Assembly: GCF_000021745.1 (NCBI RefSeq)
Contig: NC_011666.1
Span: 496,001 to 560,000 of the forward strand
Reading direction: 5' to 3'
Length of the DNA: 64,000 nucleotides
From: Methylocella silvestris BL2
GTDB taxonomy: Bacteria > Pseudomonadota > Alphaproteobacteria > Rhizobiales > Beijerinckiaceae
Part shown: positions 19,306 through 28,234 of the stretch, piece by piece
Layout of the letters: every line of letters begins with the position of its first letter
Position numbering within the stretch: position 1 is the first letter of the stretch
Program-made: the position numbers and the translations under genes
Notes under the pieces: generated by a model
Seen by the model: only the letters and a program-made list of their open reading frames with translations
What the model was told of the DNA's origin: nothing
The model's database searches: none

Positions 19306-21537
19306 TCAGAACCGCACGGAAATGCGCCCGTTGAAGGACCGCCCGAGGCCCGCGACGGGGAAGCCCCATGCCGTCGCCGTCCCCATCATCGAGGTGGTCT
19401 GGTAGTTGACGAGATTGGCGCCGCCGAGCGGTAGGAAGTAGTTGGCATTGAGCACGTTCTCGATTCCGAAATCGACTTTCACCGCATCCCACTGATAGCC
19501 GAGGCGCAGGTTGAGCAACGCGTAATTCGAGGTTTCGAGCTCGTTGCGGACCTGGCTCACCAGCGTCTTCGAACCGACGATCTGAACCTCTATGCTCGAT
19601 GTCCATCCGCCATAGGCCTGATCGAGCGCCAGCGTCACATTGACCGGCATGATGTGATAGAGATCGATCCCGTCAGTGCGCTGGCCGCGCACATAATTGA
19701 AGTTGGCGCGAACGCGGCCCTGGCCGAATTCCGGGGTATCCCAGAGGTTGAGCTTGCCATCCAGATTGACGCCATAGAGCCAGGCGTTGTGGTTGGCGAA
19801 CTGGAGATAGACGAAATTATCCGTCGTCGTCAGATTGGTCGCCAGATTGGCGAGGCAGCCGGCAAGGGCGCAGCGGTCGGCGTCGATATAATTCGCGACA
19901 TAGCTGTAGTAAGGCGTCGCCCTGAGCTCCCACGCGGCCTTGTCGGGATCGCGCCATGTCGCCGTGAGGCTCACGGTGTTGGCCTCCTCCGGCTTGAGGT
20001 TGATGTCGCCGACATAGCCGTTGCCGTCGCCGAACCAGCCGATCATCTGCATCGCCATCACGTTCGTGGACCAAGCGTAGCGTTCGTAGAGATTGGGCGA
20101 ACGCGCCCTGTGGGCGAAGCCGAGCTCGTAACGGCTGCCGGGATCTGGGTCGAAGCGGACCAGCGCGGAACCGTCGAAATTCACGTCGGTGCGGGCGTGG
20201 TTCTGGGCGTTGAAGGCGGCCGCATCGGCGCCATACATCATCGCATCGTAGCCCTGAACGTCGCCCGTATTCATCGCCACCACGTCGTTGCGCGCGCCAA
20301 GAACGGTCGTCCACGCGCCGTTCCAGCGGCGCTCCCATTCCGCGAAGGAGCCGATTCGCGTACGCTGCCCATTGTTGATGTTGATGAATGTATCCGGCCC
20401 CATCATCATAGAGCCGCTGACCGGCGGCCACCAGTCATCGAGATTATTGTAGGCGAGCTCGTTGCCGACGCGCAGAAGATCCTGCGCGTCGATGACGACG
20501 GTTCCCTTGACCGAATAGCCCGCGTCAATGCTCCTAGTGTCCATCGGCATGTCTCCGGTCTTGTCCGGCGGCAGAAAGCCCATGGTGTGGCGGATGTAAT
20601 TGCCATAGGCCGTGGCGTCGAGGCCGCCCCAGCTGAACGCGCCCTCGTAGTGACCGTTGAGGTAGACGCTGTGGTTGTCGACCATGTCCATGTACTGGTT
20701 GACGAAGCCCTGATAGGGGATCGCCTGGCCGCCTATCTGCAGCGTGAAGAAACCGTCCTGCACCTTCTTTGAAAGGCTGAGCGCGTAATTCATCGTCTCA
20801 TAGAGCGTCGACTTGATCTTGGTCCCGTCGCCGGCTGTATAGTCGCCGGAGCGCGCGAACCCGCCGGCGAAGGCAAGGCTCGTGTCGTAATTCGAGATCG
20901 TCGTGTCGATGCTGGAGCCATAGGCGAGGCCGTTCGAGCGGATGAAGCCGGACACATTTCCGCTCGTGATGATATCCGGGCCCGACACGAAAATCGGCGG
21001 CGCAGTTTTTGTCACAATCTTGCCGCCGGTGAAGTCTCCTCCGACGCTGACGGGAGCCGCGGCGGTGTAGACCTGCGCGCTGGCGATCATGGCGGGATTC
21101 ACAAAAGAAAGGGGCGGGTTCATCTGGTTCGGGCAGGCGGGGGCGAAAATCATCCCGTTGACCGTCGTTTGCACGCGATCGGCGCCCATGCCGTTGATGG
21201 CCGGCAGGCTCGATACGCCGCCGGCGCCCCAGGCCGAGCCGCCGGGCGTATCCCAGATCAGCGCGCCCGAGTCGCTGGTCCAGAGCTCGGAGCTCCTTGC
21301 GGACGCGCCGGAAATCAAGGAGGCGCTGGCCGGCATGAGACCGGCCAATGCGGAAGTCGCGCCGCCATCGCCGGGCGCGGCCGGCTCGACGATGACGGTA
21401 GGAAGACTCGGCGCGGTCTGGCCGAGCGCCGGCGCCGCGCAGAGCGGCCCGAGGCAGATCAGCGGAAGCAGGGGATGGGCAAGCGAGGTCGTCGCGCGCA
21501 GCGCGTCGCGGAAGGATGCGGCGTGAAGGGGGGTCAT
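19306..21537 (-). CDS. TonB-dependent copper receptor, OprC/NosA type
   Basis: 743-aa outer-membrane receptor. A signal region (PLLPLICLGPLCAAPALGQ) comes first. The plug domain contains GMGADRVQTTVNGM and CPNQMNPPLSFVNP; this CxxxM motif is the copper-binding signature of OprC/NosA receptors. A beta-barrel with many aromatic-ended strands follows and ends in GRISVRF with a terminal Phe. It would take copper across the outer membrane with TonB energy. ATG 21537 is preferred (GGAATTCGCC upstream); earlier in-frame starts exist. It is the last gene of a minus-strand run with two DUF2946-like genes, copD, copC and an outer-membrane protein. Confidence 0.85.
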   Translation of the reverse strand: MTPLHAASFRDALRATTSLAHPLLPLICLGPLCAAPALGQTAPSLPTVIVEPAAPGDGGATSALAGLMPASASLISGASARSSELWTSDSGALIWDTPGGSAWGAGGVSSLPAINGMGADRVQTTVNGMIFAPACPNQMNPPLSFVNPAMIASAQVYTAAAPVSVGGDFTGGKIVTKTAPPIFVSGPDIITSGNVSGFIRSNGLAYGSSIDTTISNYDTSLAFAGGFARSGDYTAGDGTKIKSTLYETMNYALSLSKKVQDGFFTLQIGGQAIPYQGFVNQYMDMVDNHSVYLNGHYEGAFSWGGLDATAYGNYIRHTMGFLPPDKTGDMPMDTRSIDAGYSVKGTVVIDAQDLLRVGNELAYNNLDDWWPPVSGSMMMGPDTFININNGQRTRIGSFAEWERRWNGAWTTVLGARNDVVAMNTGDVQGYDAMMYGADAAAFNAQNHARTDVNFDGSALVRFDPDPGSRYELGFAHRARSPNLYERYAWSTNVMAMQMIGWFGDGNGYVGDINLKPEEANTVSLTATWRDPDKAAWELRATPYYSYVANYIDADRCALAGCLANLATNLTTTDNFVYLQFANHNAWLYGVNLDGKLNLWDTPEFGQGRVRANFNYVRGQRTDGIDLYHIMPVNVTLALDQAYGGWTSSIEVQIVGSKTLVSQVRNELETSNYALLNLRLGYQWDAVKVDFGIENVLNANYFLPLGGANLVNYQTTSMMGTATAWGFPVAGLGRSFNGRISVRF

Positions 21538-21671
21538 GGCGAATTCCATCGGCGCGGGCGAACGCGGACAGGCGCGACTCATTGAAGTCGCGGCCTCGCG
21601 TTCAGGCCCGTACAAGCCGAATCAGGAGAAAGTTGAGGGAGGTTCGGGTTCGCCGCGACGCGGCGGCGGCG

Positions 21672-22037
21672 CTAGGCGAGCCCCGGGGGGCCGCGCGGCT
21701 GGCCTGGTGAGCGTTGCGCGCTGCATGCTGCGCCCACGCGCAGCGCCGTCTCAAAATGCAGTTCAATCGCGAAGCGATCAATGACCGGCGTCGCCGGCGG
21801 GAGCGGCGGCGGCGGCGCGTCAGCGCGGCAGCAGCATAACGGACAGTGCCCTTTTGCCGGCGCGCCCTTGTCGCCGGAGAATTTCCCGCACAAGGGCAGT
21901 GAGCCGCCAACGCTCCGGTCGACGGGAAGGCTGGCGGCAAGCGCGCTCGTCAGCATGATTTGCAGAACGAGCGCATAAGCCGCCGCGCAGGCGGCCGCCA
22001 TCGCCACGTTTCTGAACCATCTCGCCGGTCGCGTCAT
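21672..22037 (-). CDS. DUF2946-like small membrane protein, copy 2
   Basis: About 121 aa. A hydrophobic N-terminal segment (NVAMAAACAAAYALVLQIML) is followed by a region with LCGKFSGDKGAPAKGHCPLC and a CCC cluster, and a Pro-rich stretch. This cysteine pattern after one membrane anchor is seen in DUF2946 proteins, often found with copper genes. The start ATG 22037 has GAGAGG upstream; 22055 is an alternative. Position between copD and the OprC-type receptor supports a role in copper handling. The biochemical function is unknown. Confidence 0.6.
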   Translation of the reverse strand: MTRPARWFRNVAMAAACAAAYALVLQIMLTSALAASLPVDRSVGGSLPLCGKFSGDKGAPAKGHCPLCCCRADAPPPPLPPATPVIDRFAIELHFETALRVGAACSAQRSPGQPRGPPGLA

Positions 22038-22178
22038 GGAGAGCCTCTCATCCATGGCAAGCGGTAACATGGGCGTGAGCGCGGAAGAAAGGGCTGGCGG
22101 CGCGCGCTGGCGGCGCGGGGCGCCGATTTCAGTGTGACGTGGCCGAGGCGCCACGGACCGGCGGCTTGTCGCCCCTGC

Positions 22179-23123
22179 TCAGCCCGGCGGTGGAGTCAGG
22201 CCGAGATTGGCGGCGGCGACGAGAACGAGAAGGCCGGCCGCCAGTTCAGCAGCAATGGTCCACGACAGGACGCGTTTCGCGCGGCGCGCCTCGACCCCGT
22301 TTGCGCGGAGCCGCGGCGTCAGCACGAAACGGTTGATAGCGGCGAGGATAAGCATGACCACGACGAGCGTCGCTTTAGCGAGAAGGATCTCGAAATAAGG
22401 AGAGCCGGCAAGGTCTGCGCGCCAAAGCCTGATGCGGAACCAGGCGTTTACAGCGCCGGTGGCGACCGCCAGCGGCGCGGCGATGCTCGCGACGACGGAA
22501 AAGCGCAAGAGCGCGGTGAGCGCAACGCCCGCAGCTTCCCCTTCCCGGTCGCGCTCCAGCATCACGAACAGGAGTGGCGCGAGGCCCCCAGCCCAGGCTG
22601 CGGCGGCGCAAAGATGCAGAACATAGGCCGCGACCATGGCCAAGCCATAGACGGTGGCGCCGCCCTGCGCCGCATGTCCAAGGAAGGCCTGGGAGATGAG
22701 CAGTAGCGCTCCGATCACGGCCATGGCTCGGAGCGACCCCGCCCCGCGCCATGGCCAGACGGCCGCGAGGGCCGCCCCAAGCAGCGCGAGGCGCGCGATC
22801 CATGGCGGGCCGAAATCGGTCTCAAGGAAGAAGGAGCGCCAGTTCGCGGGATTTTCGAGGCCCGACAGATCCAGCGCGCCGTCCGCACTCGTCATGTCGG
22901 CGAGCGAGCCTGTCAGCCAGGCGAGCCCCGACAGCGACGCCGCGACCGCGCAACAGCGCAGGAGAAGGCGCGTTGTGGCAAGGCTCGACGGCCGCGCGCG
23001 GTCGCCGGCCTCAAGGCGCGGAAAGGCGTAAAGCCAGAACAGCGATGCGCCGAACAGCGCGAAAACCGCGCTGAAATGAACGAAGCGGGCGACGACGAGA
23101 CCATCGAAGATTGTCATCATCAC
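22179..23123 (-). CDS. copD: Copper resistance/uptake membrane protein CopD
   Basis: 314-aa polytopic inner-membrane protein with eight or so hydrophobic segments, matching CopD/PcoD. The N-terminal RFVHFSAVFALFGASLFWL contains a conserved intramembrane His. The region HAAQGGATVYGLAMVAAYVL and HLCAAAAWAGGLAPLLFVML is the best conserved part of the family and holds further candidate copper-ligand histidines. CopD works with periplasmic CopC to move copper into the cell. The gene lies 25 bases after copC on the same strand. Confidence 0.88.
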   Translation of the reverse strand: MMMTIFDGLVVARFVHFSAVFALFGASLFWLYAFPRLEAGDRARPSSLATTRLLLRCCAVAASLSGLAWLTGSLADMTSADGALDLSGLENPANWRSFFLETDFGPPWIARLALLGAALAAVWPWRGAGSLRAMAVIGALLLISQAFLGHAAQGGATVYGLAMVAAYVLHLCAAAAWAGGLAPLLFVMLERDREGEAAGVALTALLRFSVVASIAAPLAVATGAVNAWFRIRLWRADLAGSPYFEILLAKATLVVVMLILAAINRFVLTPRLRANGVEARRAKRVLSWTIAAELAAGLLVLVAAANLGLTPPPG

Positions 23124-23148
23124 CGCCCTTCGGCGCGGCGCTTACATC

Positions 23149-23529
23149 TCATCGCCCGACCGTGAAGGAAAAGGCGCCCTGAGTTTTGTGGGTGTCGACC
23201 GACACCACATGCCATTTTACCTTGTAGATTCCTGGCGCCAGCGCGTCGCTGATCGGGATGACCAGCGTTTTCTTATCGGCGGGATCGAGCGCGGGCTTGC
23301 CGCTCTTGACCGCAGCTCCAGCCGCGGTCGTCACCTGCACGCCGGAGAATTTTGCCTCCACCCCCTCGCTGAAAGTCAGACGAATCTCTGTCGGCGCCGT
23401 CGTCACCGTGGCGCCCACAGCCGGCGTCGCCGATTCGAGCATTGCGTGAGCGCTGGCGGGAAGGCCCGTGGAGCAGAAGGCGGTCGCGAGCGCCAGCGCG
23501 ACGAAAAGAAAATTTCGGATGGTTGTCAT
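23149..23529 (-). CDS. copC: Periplasmic copper-binding protein CopC
   Basis: 126-aa exported protein of the CopC/YobA family. The signal peptide ends at PASA, so the mature chain begins with His, the N-terminal Cu(II) ligand of CopC. The beta-sandwich continues with PTEIRLTFSEGVEAKFSGV, and the C-terminal HVVSVDTHKTQGAFSFTV supplies the conserved Asp and His ligands. No Met-rich Cu(I) site is visible, so it appears to be the Cu(II)-only type. ATG 23529 is the start before a standard signal peptide; the longer frame is not supported. It lies 25 bases ahead of copD. Confidence 0.9.
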   Translation of the reverse strand: MTTIRNFLFVALALATAFCSTGLPASAHAMLESATPAVGATVTTAPTEIRLTFSEGVEAKFSGVQVTTAAGAAVKSGKPALDPADKKTLVIPISDALAPGIYKVKWHVVSVDTHKTQGAFSFTVGR

Positions 23530-23539
23530 GGCTCGTATC

Positions 23540-24517
23540 CTAAAAGGCTGCATTCGGACCGGGAAAGATGGGCTTGCCAACGAAGCTGTTGGCGAAGAGA
23601 TCGTCGAGATAAAGATGAAGCTGGGCGATGGCGCCGACGTGCTTGCCGCTTTGAGAATTGATCGGCAGCTGGGCCTCGACGCCGAGCTGGAAGCCGTCGC
23701 CGACATAGATCACGCCTGGATTGACGAGCCCGGTCGTCGTATGGCTGTTGCCGGCGTCGACCGGCCCAAGATTGGCGACCGGCGTCGAGAAAGCCACCTC
23801 GACAAGCGGTATCAGGCGCCTCAGGAACTCATTGCTGATCGCGCTGACATTGGCGTTCATGTAAGGCAGATTGTACTGAAGCGTGAAGCCCCAGTTGAAG
23901 AACGTCGGATCGTAGTCGAGGGTGGCGACATTGGCCCCCGTGTCGGAGTCGTGGCTCACAGCGACGTCGATCGGGTGGGTCGAGAAGGAGGCCCCGAGCT
24001 GGCCGGTGACCGCAAAGGGCTTCAACAGGCTGAGATTATCGGGAAGGTCGCCCATGCCCTTGCCGAAATAGATCTGCGGCCCCCAGCTCGTGAACTGGTC
24101 AGCGCCGACGCTGGCGTTGCCGGTGCCGCCCCATTCGAAGCCGACGCCCGTGGCGAAGATGAACTCATGCTCCGGGTTCTCAAACAGCACATATTTGATT
24201 TCGGTCTCGAGATTGTCCCAGCCGTTGGCGCGGGGATTATTCTGGTGGATGAAGCCGTCACTGACCGAAATGCCGAGGTTTGGCGTGATGCGCTTGTCCC
24301 ATTCGACCGCGAATGAATAGGACTGCGAGCCGTCGGGACCGGTCAGGTAGGCGAAGGTCGGAAGCGAAAGCTCATCGTTGACGCCGGGATCGTCTATGAG
24401 CAGCGTCGCGGGAAAGAAGCGGTTGCCGACGATGACATGGGCGGAGGCTGACGAAAGAAGGCCGCAAGCGAGCGTCGCCGCAAGCCCGCAAGGGGCTGCG
24501 AAAGCTTTAAGAGACAT
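23540..24517 (-). CDS. Putative outer-membrane beta-barrel protein in the copper operon
   Basis: 325 aa with a signal peptide (LAATLACGLLSSASA). Alternating amphipathic strands are visible, such as SYSFAVEWDKRITPNLGISV, FTLQYNLPYMNANV and HVGAIAQLHLYLDDLF. It resembles the loosely defined 'transporter / MetA-pathway' outer-membrane family (PF13557-like). GAGGAAAA precedes the ATG at 24517. The gene is 10 bases upstream of copC in the same orientation, so it is very likely co-transcribed. What it carries is not known. Confidence 0.6.
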   Translation of the reverse strand: MSLKAFAAPCGLAATLACGLLSSASAHVIVGNRFFPATLLIDDPGVNDELSLPTFAYLTGPDGSQSYSFAVEWDKRITPNLGISVSDGFIHQNNPRANGWDNLETEIKYVLFENPEHEFIFATGVGFEWGGTGNASVGADQFTSWGPQIYFGKGMGDLPDNLSLLKPFAVTGQLGASFSTHPIDVAVSHDSDTGANVATLDYDPTFFNWGFTLQYNLPYMNANVSAISNEFLRRLIPLVEVAFSTPVANLGPVDAGNSHTTTGLVNPGVIYVGDGFQLGVEAQLPINSQSGKHVGAIAQLHLYLDDLFANSFVGKPIFPGPNAAF

Positions 24518-24579
24518 GGAGTTTTCCTCGATCTGAAATGGATGGGCGGTGCGCCTTGGGCGCGGCCGCAGCGGAGCTT

Positions 24580-24999
24580 TCAGACGGAGGAAGGCGGAGC
24601 CCGCGGCCGACCGGCGAGGGTGCGTCGGCGCGAAAAAAATCCAAAGGAGACGGCGGGGGCGGACTCGTCGGCCAAGACCGGGGACCGCGCGGGCGCGAAC
24701 ATTGCGTCGGGCGCGGTCGCGAGGGCGTCCGAGACGCCGCAGCAGGCGCAATCAGTGTGCGATGAATGGCCCGACCCGTCGTCCGGCGCATGATCGCCGT
24801 CATGGCTGTGGGAAGAGCACATGATGATGGGCGCATAGCCGTCGAGGGCTGAAGTCTGCGCAGCGAAGGAGGGGGCTCTGCCAAGGCAGCAGAGGTGAAG
24901 CGGCGCGAAGACCACGGCGATCCAAGCCGCGAGCGCAAACGCCAGAACGCCGGCGCTGTGGCGCCGGGGGCGGACGCACGCACGCTGAGATGCGGTCAC
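24580..24999 (-). CDS. DUF2946-like protein with His/Cys-rich segment, copy 1
   Basis: About 139 aa from a GTG at 24999 that has GAGGGAAG upstream; a longer form from ATG 25080 is possible. One hydrophobic segment (VLAFALAAWIAVVFAPLHLC) is followed by a strikingly metal-ligand-rich stretch, CSSHSHDGDHAPDDGSGHSS then HTDCACCG. It ends in a Pro/Arg-rich tail. This layout is that of DUF2946 proteins found beside copper transport genes; metal binding is inferred. It is the first gene of the six-gene minus-strand run that contains copC, copD and the OprC-type receptor. Confidence 0.6.
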   Translation of the reverse strand: MTASQRACVRPRRHSAGVLAFALAAWIAVVFAPLHLCCLGRAPSFAAQTSALDGYAPIIMCSSHSHDGDHAPDDGSGHSSHTDCACCGVSDALATAPDAMFAPARSPVLADESAPAVSFGFFSRRRTLAGRPRAPPSSV

Positions 25000-25332
25000 G
25001 GTGCTTCCCTCAAGGATCGCTATGATCAAGCTTAATGCCAATATTTCGCGACGCGCAATCGAGCCGTGCTGATCCGACATGAGCCGACCACCCATCGGCG
25101 CAGGAAATTCGCGGGCTGGCGCTTTTCCGCCACAGCGCCCGGGGTCGGTCGGCGCGGGCCACGGCAAGGTCGTTTACTGCGTCGCCGCAATCCGGTCTTC
25201 CACGCTTAGTACGCCTCTTCGAACACGCCCTATTTTCTCGCGGCCGAAAGCGCGCCTTAGTTCTGAACGTGCTTTCTCAGCCTCACGTCGTCGGCGCGTC
25301 GATTTCCAGCGCCGATCTTCTGAAGAGAGAAG
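25000..25332. other. Region upstream of the copper operon
   Basis: About 330 bases that should hold the promoter of the minus-strand copper operon. No gene with coding character is seen, and no regulator gene (CueR, CopR or CsoR type) is present. No operator could be assigned by eye. Confidence 0.4.
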
Positions 25333-25740
25333 GTGGACGCGGCAATCACTGAAACCGCTCACATCATCGAGGAAGCGCGGGCCAAAGAGATTGCTGAACG
25401 CGAAGCCGCGTGGCGCGCGGCTTTTGTGCCGCATGCGATAATATTGACGGAACGAAGCCGACCGGGGCCGATCTTTCGCCGCTGTGTTCATCGGGGCCAA
25501 TCGCATTTTGCGGGTGGATTTTGATCTGGCTGCGGGTCCGGCAAGCTTCGTTCATCAGGGCCTGAACGGCATTCGCCTGAAGCTCGCGGAGTTTCCGAAC
25601 CCGTCTGGCGTTCTTCCTTGCTTTGGTCGCCCCATCGGGTTGGCTATTAATTACGAGTCGCACAGATCAGTCCATTTCGACCTTCAAGGGCGCGCGCTCA
25701 GCATTTCTCCACGGGCGTTCCGGGTAGGAGACGCCTCCTG
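25333..25740 (+). pseudogene. Frameshifted conserved hypothetical protein
   Basis: Frame one reads IIEEARAKEIAEREAAWRAA then FVPHAIILTERSRPGPIF. It goes out of phase near 25473, and the adjoining frame continues AAVFIGANRILRVDFDLAAG and later FGRPIGLAINYESHRSVHFD. The join PIF/AAVFIGANR is natural if one base in the CGCCGC stretch is removed, so a one-base insertion explains the break. It resembles an uncharacterised Rhizobiales protein. No function is assigned. Confidence 0.55.
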
Positions 25741-26215
25741 CTCAACGGCAACCATCAGCGTCGAGGCCAGTAACTCAAGAATGCGGCGGGGCAGACGGCG
25801 GCGCGGACGTTTACGGCGGTCTCGCGTCGTCTTGCGCCTGAAGGCTTTGAAACGGCAGCGCCGATGGCGTTGCGGCCGCGGTAGCGCAACGGCGAAAAGC
25901 AGTTCGTCTTGCGCCATACATGGCAAAAGCGCGGCTATCCGAGTCGACTGCGCTCGATGCGCTTCGGGATTGCCAATTGTTCCCGGGTGAAATGGAACGT
26001 TCGCTCCTTCCGCCACAACCCGCGCGGTGCTTAATGAACCCGCTTCTCACGAGTGAGTCTGGCGCAGCGTAAGAAGGCGCAGCTCCTTGCGATAAAGCTT
26101 GAATCGGTCTGCAAAAGCAGCCGGGAAAAACTTCAGGACCGCGACCTCCGTCAGGCGTCTTAGAGCTTGGCGGACCGTGCGTCTCTACTGGGCAGGAACG
26201 TGAGGGACGTCGAGA
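25741..26215. other. Region upstream of mxaF
   Basis: About 475 bases with no convincing gene. It should carry the promoter and leader of the mxa cluster. A match to the AAGACA/TAGAAA elements described for Methylobacterium mxaF could not be found by eye. GAGGGA about nine bases before the ATG is the probable ribosome-binding site. Confidence 0.4.
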
Positions 26216-28093
26216 ATGCGCACACTTTTAACCTCTGTATCCGTGGCCACGCTCGTGGCCATTTCTCAGTTCGGGTTTGCGCCGATTGCATCGGCGAACG
26301 ACAAGCTAAACCAACTGTCGCAGAGCGACGACAATTGGGTGATGCCGGGCAAGGATTATAAATCCGACAACTTTAGCAAGCTCACCCAGATCAACGCGAG
26401 CAACGTCAAGCAGCTAAAACCGGCCTGGTCCTTCTCGACTGGCGTTTTGAATGGTCATGAAGGCGCGCCCCTCGTCGTCGACGGCAAGATGTTTATCTCG
26501 TCGCCCTTTCCCAACACGACTTTTGCGCTCGATCTCGACGAGCCGGGCGTGATCCTTTGGGAAGACAAGCCCAAGCAAAATCCCGCGGCGCGCGCGGTCG
26601 CATGCTGTGACGTCGTCAATCGCGGCCTCGCCTATTGGCCGGGCGACGGCAAGACGCCCTCGCTGATCCTCAAAACGCAGCTTGACGGCCATGTCGTCGC
26701 CTTGAACGCGGCGACGGGCGAGGTTTACTGGAAGGTCGAGAATTCCGACATCAAGGTGGGCTCGACGCTCACCATCGCGCCTTATGTTGTAAAAGATATC
26801 GTTCTTGTCGGGTCCTCAGGCGCCGAGCTTGGCGTGCGCGGATATGTGACGGGATACGACGTGAAAACGGGCGAGCAGAAATGGCGCGCTTATGCGACCG
26901 GCCCGGATTCGGACCTGCTTCTCGCCGACGATTTCAATATCAAGAACCCCCATTATGGCCAGAAAGGTCTTGGCACTTCCACCTGGGAAGGCGACGCCTG
27001 GAAGATCGGCGGCGGCACAAACTGGGGCTGGTACGCATTCGACCCCGACACCAACATGACTTATTTCGGCACCGGCAACCCGGCGCCATGGAACGAAACC
27101 ATGCGTCCAGGCGACAATAAATGGACCATGACGATTTTCGGCCGTGACGTCGACACCGGCAAAGCCCATTTCGGCTATCAGAAAACCCCTCACGACGAAT
27201 GGGATTTCGCCGGCGTCAATGTCATGATGCTGTCCGATCAGAAAGACAAGGACGGCAAGCTGCGCAAGCTTCTGACCCATCCGGATCGCAACGGCATCGT
27301 CTACACGCTTGACCGGACCAATGGCGACCTCGTCAGCGCCAACAAGATCGACGACACCGTCAACGTCTTCAAGCAGGTCGATCTGAAGTCTGGCACACCG
27401 GTCCGCGATCCCGAGTTCGGCACGCGTATGGACCATCTCGCTCGCGAGGTGTGTCCGTCGGCGATGGGCTATCACAATCAGGGTCATGACTCCTACGACG
27501 CCAACAAGCAGCTCTTCTACATGGGCATCAATCATATCTGCATGGATTGGGAGCCTTTCATGCTTCCCTACCGCGCAGGTCAGTTCTTTGTGGGCGCGAC
27601 GCTGAACATGTATCCCGGTCCGAAGGGCGACCGTCAGAACTATGAAGGCCTCGGACAGATCAAGGCCTACAACGCCATCACCGGCAAATTCAAATGGGAG
27701 AAGATGGAGAAATTCGCGGTTTGGGGCGGCACCATGTCCACGGCTGGCGACCTTGTCTTCTACGGCACGCTCGACGGTTTCATCAAGGCGCGCAACACCG
27801 ACACCGGAGAGCTGCTGTGGAAGTTCAAGCTTCCGTCCGGCTCCATCGGATATCCGATTACCTACACCCATAAGGGCATTCAATATGTCGCCATCAACTA
27901 TGGCGTCGGCGGATGGCCGGGCGTTGGCCTCGTGTTCGACCTTCAGGATCCGACCGCCGGCCTTGGCGCCGTCGGCGCGTTCAAGAAGCTCGCGCACTAC
28001 ACCCAGATGGGCGGCGGCACGATGGTCTTCTCGCTCGACGGGAAGGGCCCCTATGACGACGTGAATCTCGGCGAGTTTGCATCAAGCAAATAG
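26216..28093 (+). CDS. mxaF: Methanol dehydrogenase large subunit MxaF (PQQ, calcium type)
   Basis: 625-aa periplasmic PQQ quinoprotein that oxidises methanol to formaldehyde and passes electrons to cytochrome cL (MxaG). The signal peptide ends at IASA (residue 27). In mature numbering the vicinal disulfide cysteines of AVACCDVV are 103-104 and the catalytic Asp of HDEWDFAG is 303, exactly as in characterised MxaF. The residue two after that Asp is Ala; lanthanide-dependent XoxF has Asp there, so this is the calcium enzyme. Repeated propeller-blade motifs run through the chain ([22 protein letters not shown]). First gene of the cluster, followed by a strong hairpin. Confidence 0.98.
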   Translation: MRTLLTSVSVATLVAISQFGFAPIASANDKLNQLSQSDDNWVMPGKDYKSDNFSKLTQINASNVKQLKPAWSFSTGVLNGHEGAPLVVDGKMFISSPFPNTTFALDLDEPGVILWEDKPKQNPAARAVACCDVVNRGLAYWPGDGKTPSLILKTQLDGHVVALNAATGEVYWKVENSDIKVGSTLTIAPYVVKDIVLVGSSGAELGVRGYVTGYDVKTGEQKWRAYATGPDSDLLLADDFNIKNPHYGQKGLGTSTWEGDAWKIGGGTNWGWYAFDPDTNMTYFGTGNPAPWNETMRPGDNKWTMTIFGRDVDTGKAHFGYQKTPHDEWDFAGVNVMMLSDQKDKDGKLRKLLTHPDRNGIVYTLDRTNGDLVSANKIDDTVNVFKQVDLKSGTPVRDPEFGTRMDHLAREVCPSAMGYHNQGHDSYDANKQLFYMGINHICMDWEPFMLPYRAGQFFVGATLNMYPGPKGDRQNYEGLGQIKAYNAITGKFKWEKMEKFAVWGGTMSTAGDLVFYGTLDGFIKARNTDTGELLWKFKLPSGSIGYPITYTHKGIQYVAINYGVGGWPGVGLVFDLQDPTAGLGAVGAFKKLAHYTQMGGGTMVFSLDGKGPYDDVNLGEFASSK

Positions 28094-28119
28094 CCCCGAT
28101 CGACGCCCTCGAATTGACG

Positions 28120-28206
28120 TTTCGCGGCTTCCCCCGACCAGCCGCGAAATGTTCAGAGCGGAACGCCGGCTTCCGGACCGAACACACCGGCGTTCCGCTC
28201 ATTTTT
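28120..28206 (+). terminator. Tandem hairpins between mxaF and mxaJ (attenuator or mRNA stabiliser)
   Basis: The first stem is TTTCGCGGCT/AGCCGCGAAA (28120-28149). The second is a perfect 14-bp stem GAGCGGAACGCCGG/CCGGCGTTCCGCTC (28156-28200) followed by ATTTTT. The second looks like an intrinsic terminator. Since mxaJ follows in 29 bases, partial read-through or protection of the mxaF message from 3' decay is likely. This would explain more MxaF than accessory proteins. Confidence 0.75.
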
Positions 28207-28234
28207 CACAGATGAAACCGAGGATATCCCAGCC

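Noticed and set aside
23468-24316. 282-aa plus-strand frame opposite copC and the outer-membrane protein
   Set aside because: Antisense to two genes with proper signal peptides and ribosome-binding sites.
26816-27997. 393-aa minus-strand frame opposite mxaF
   Set aside because: Antisense to mxaF, whose catalytic residues are all in place; no ribosome-binding site or known fold.
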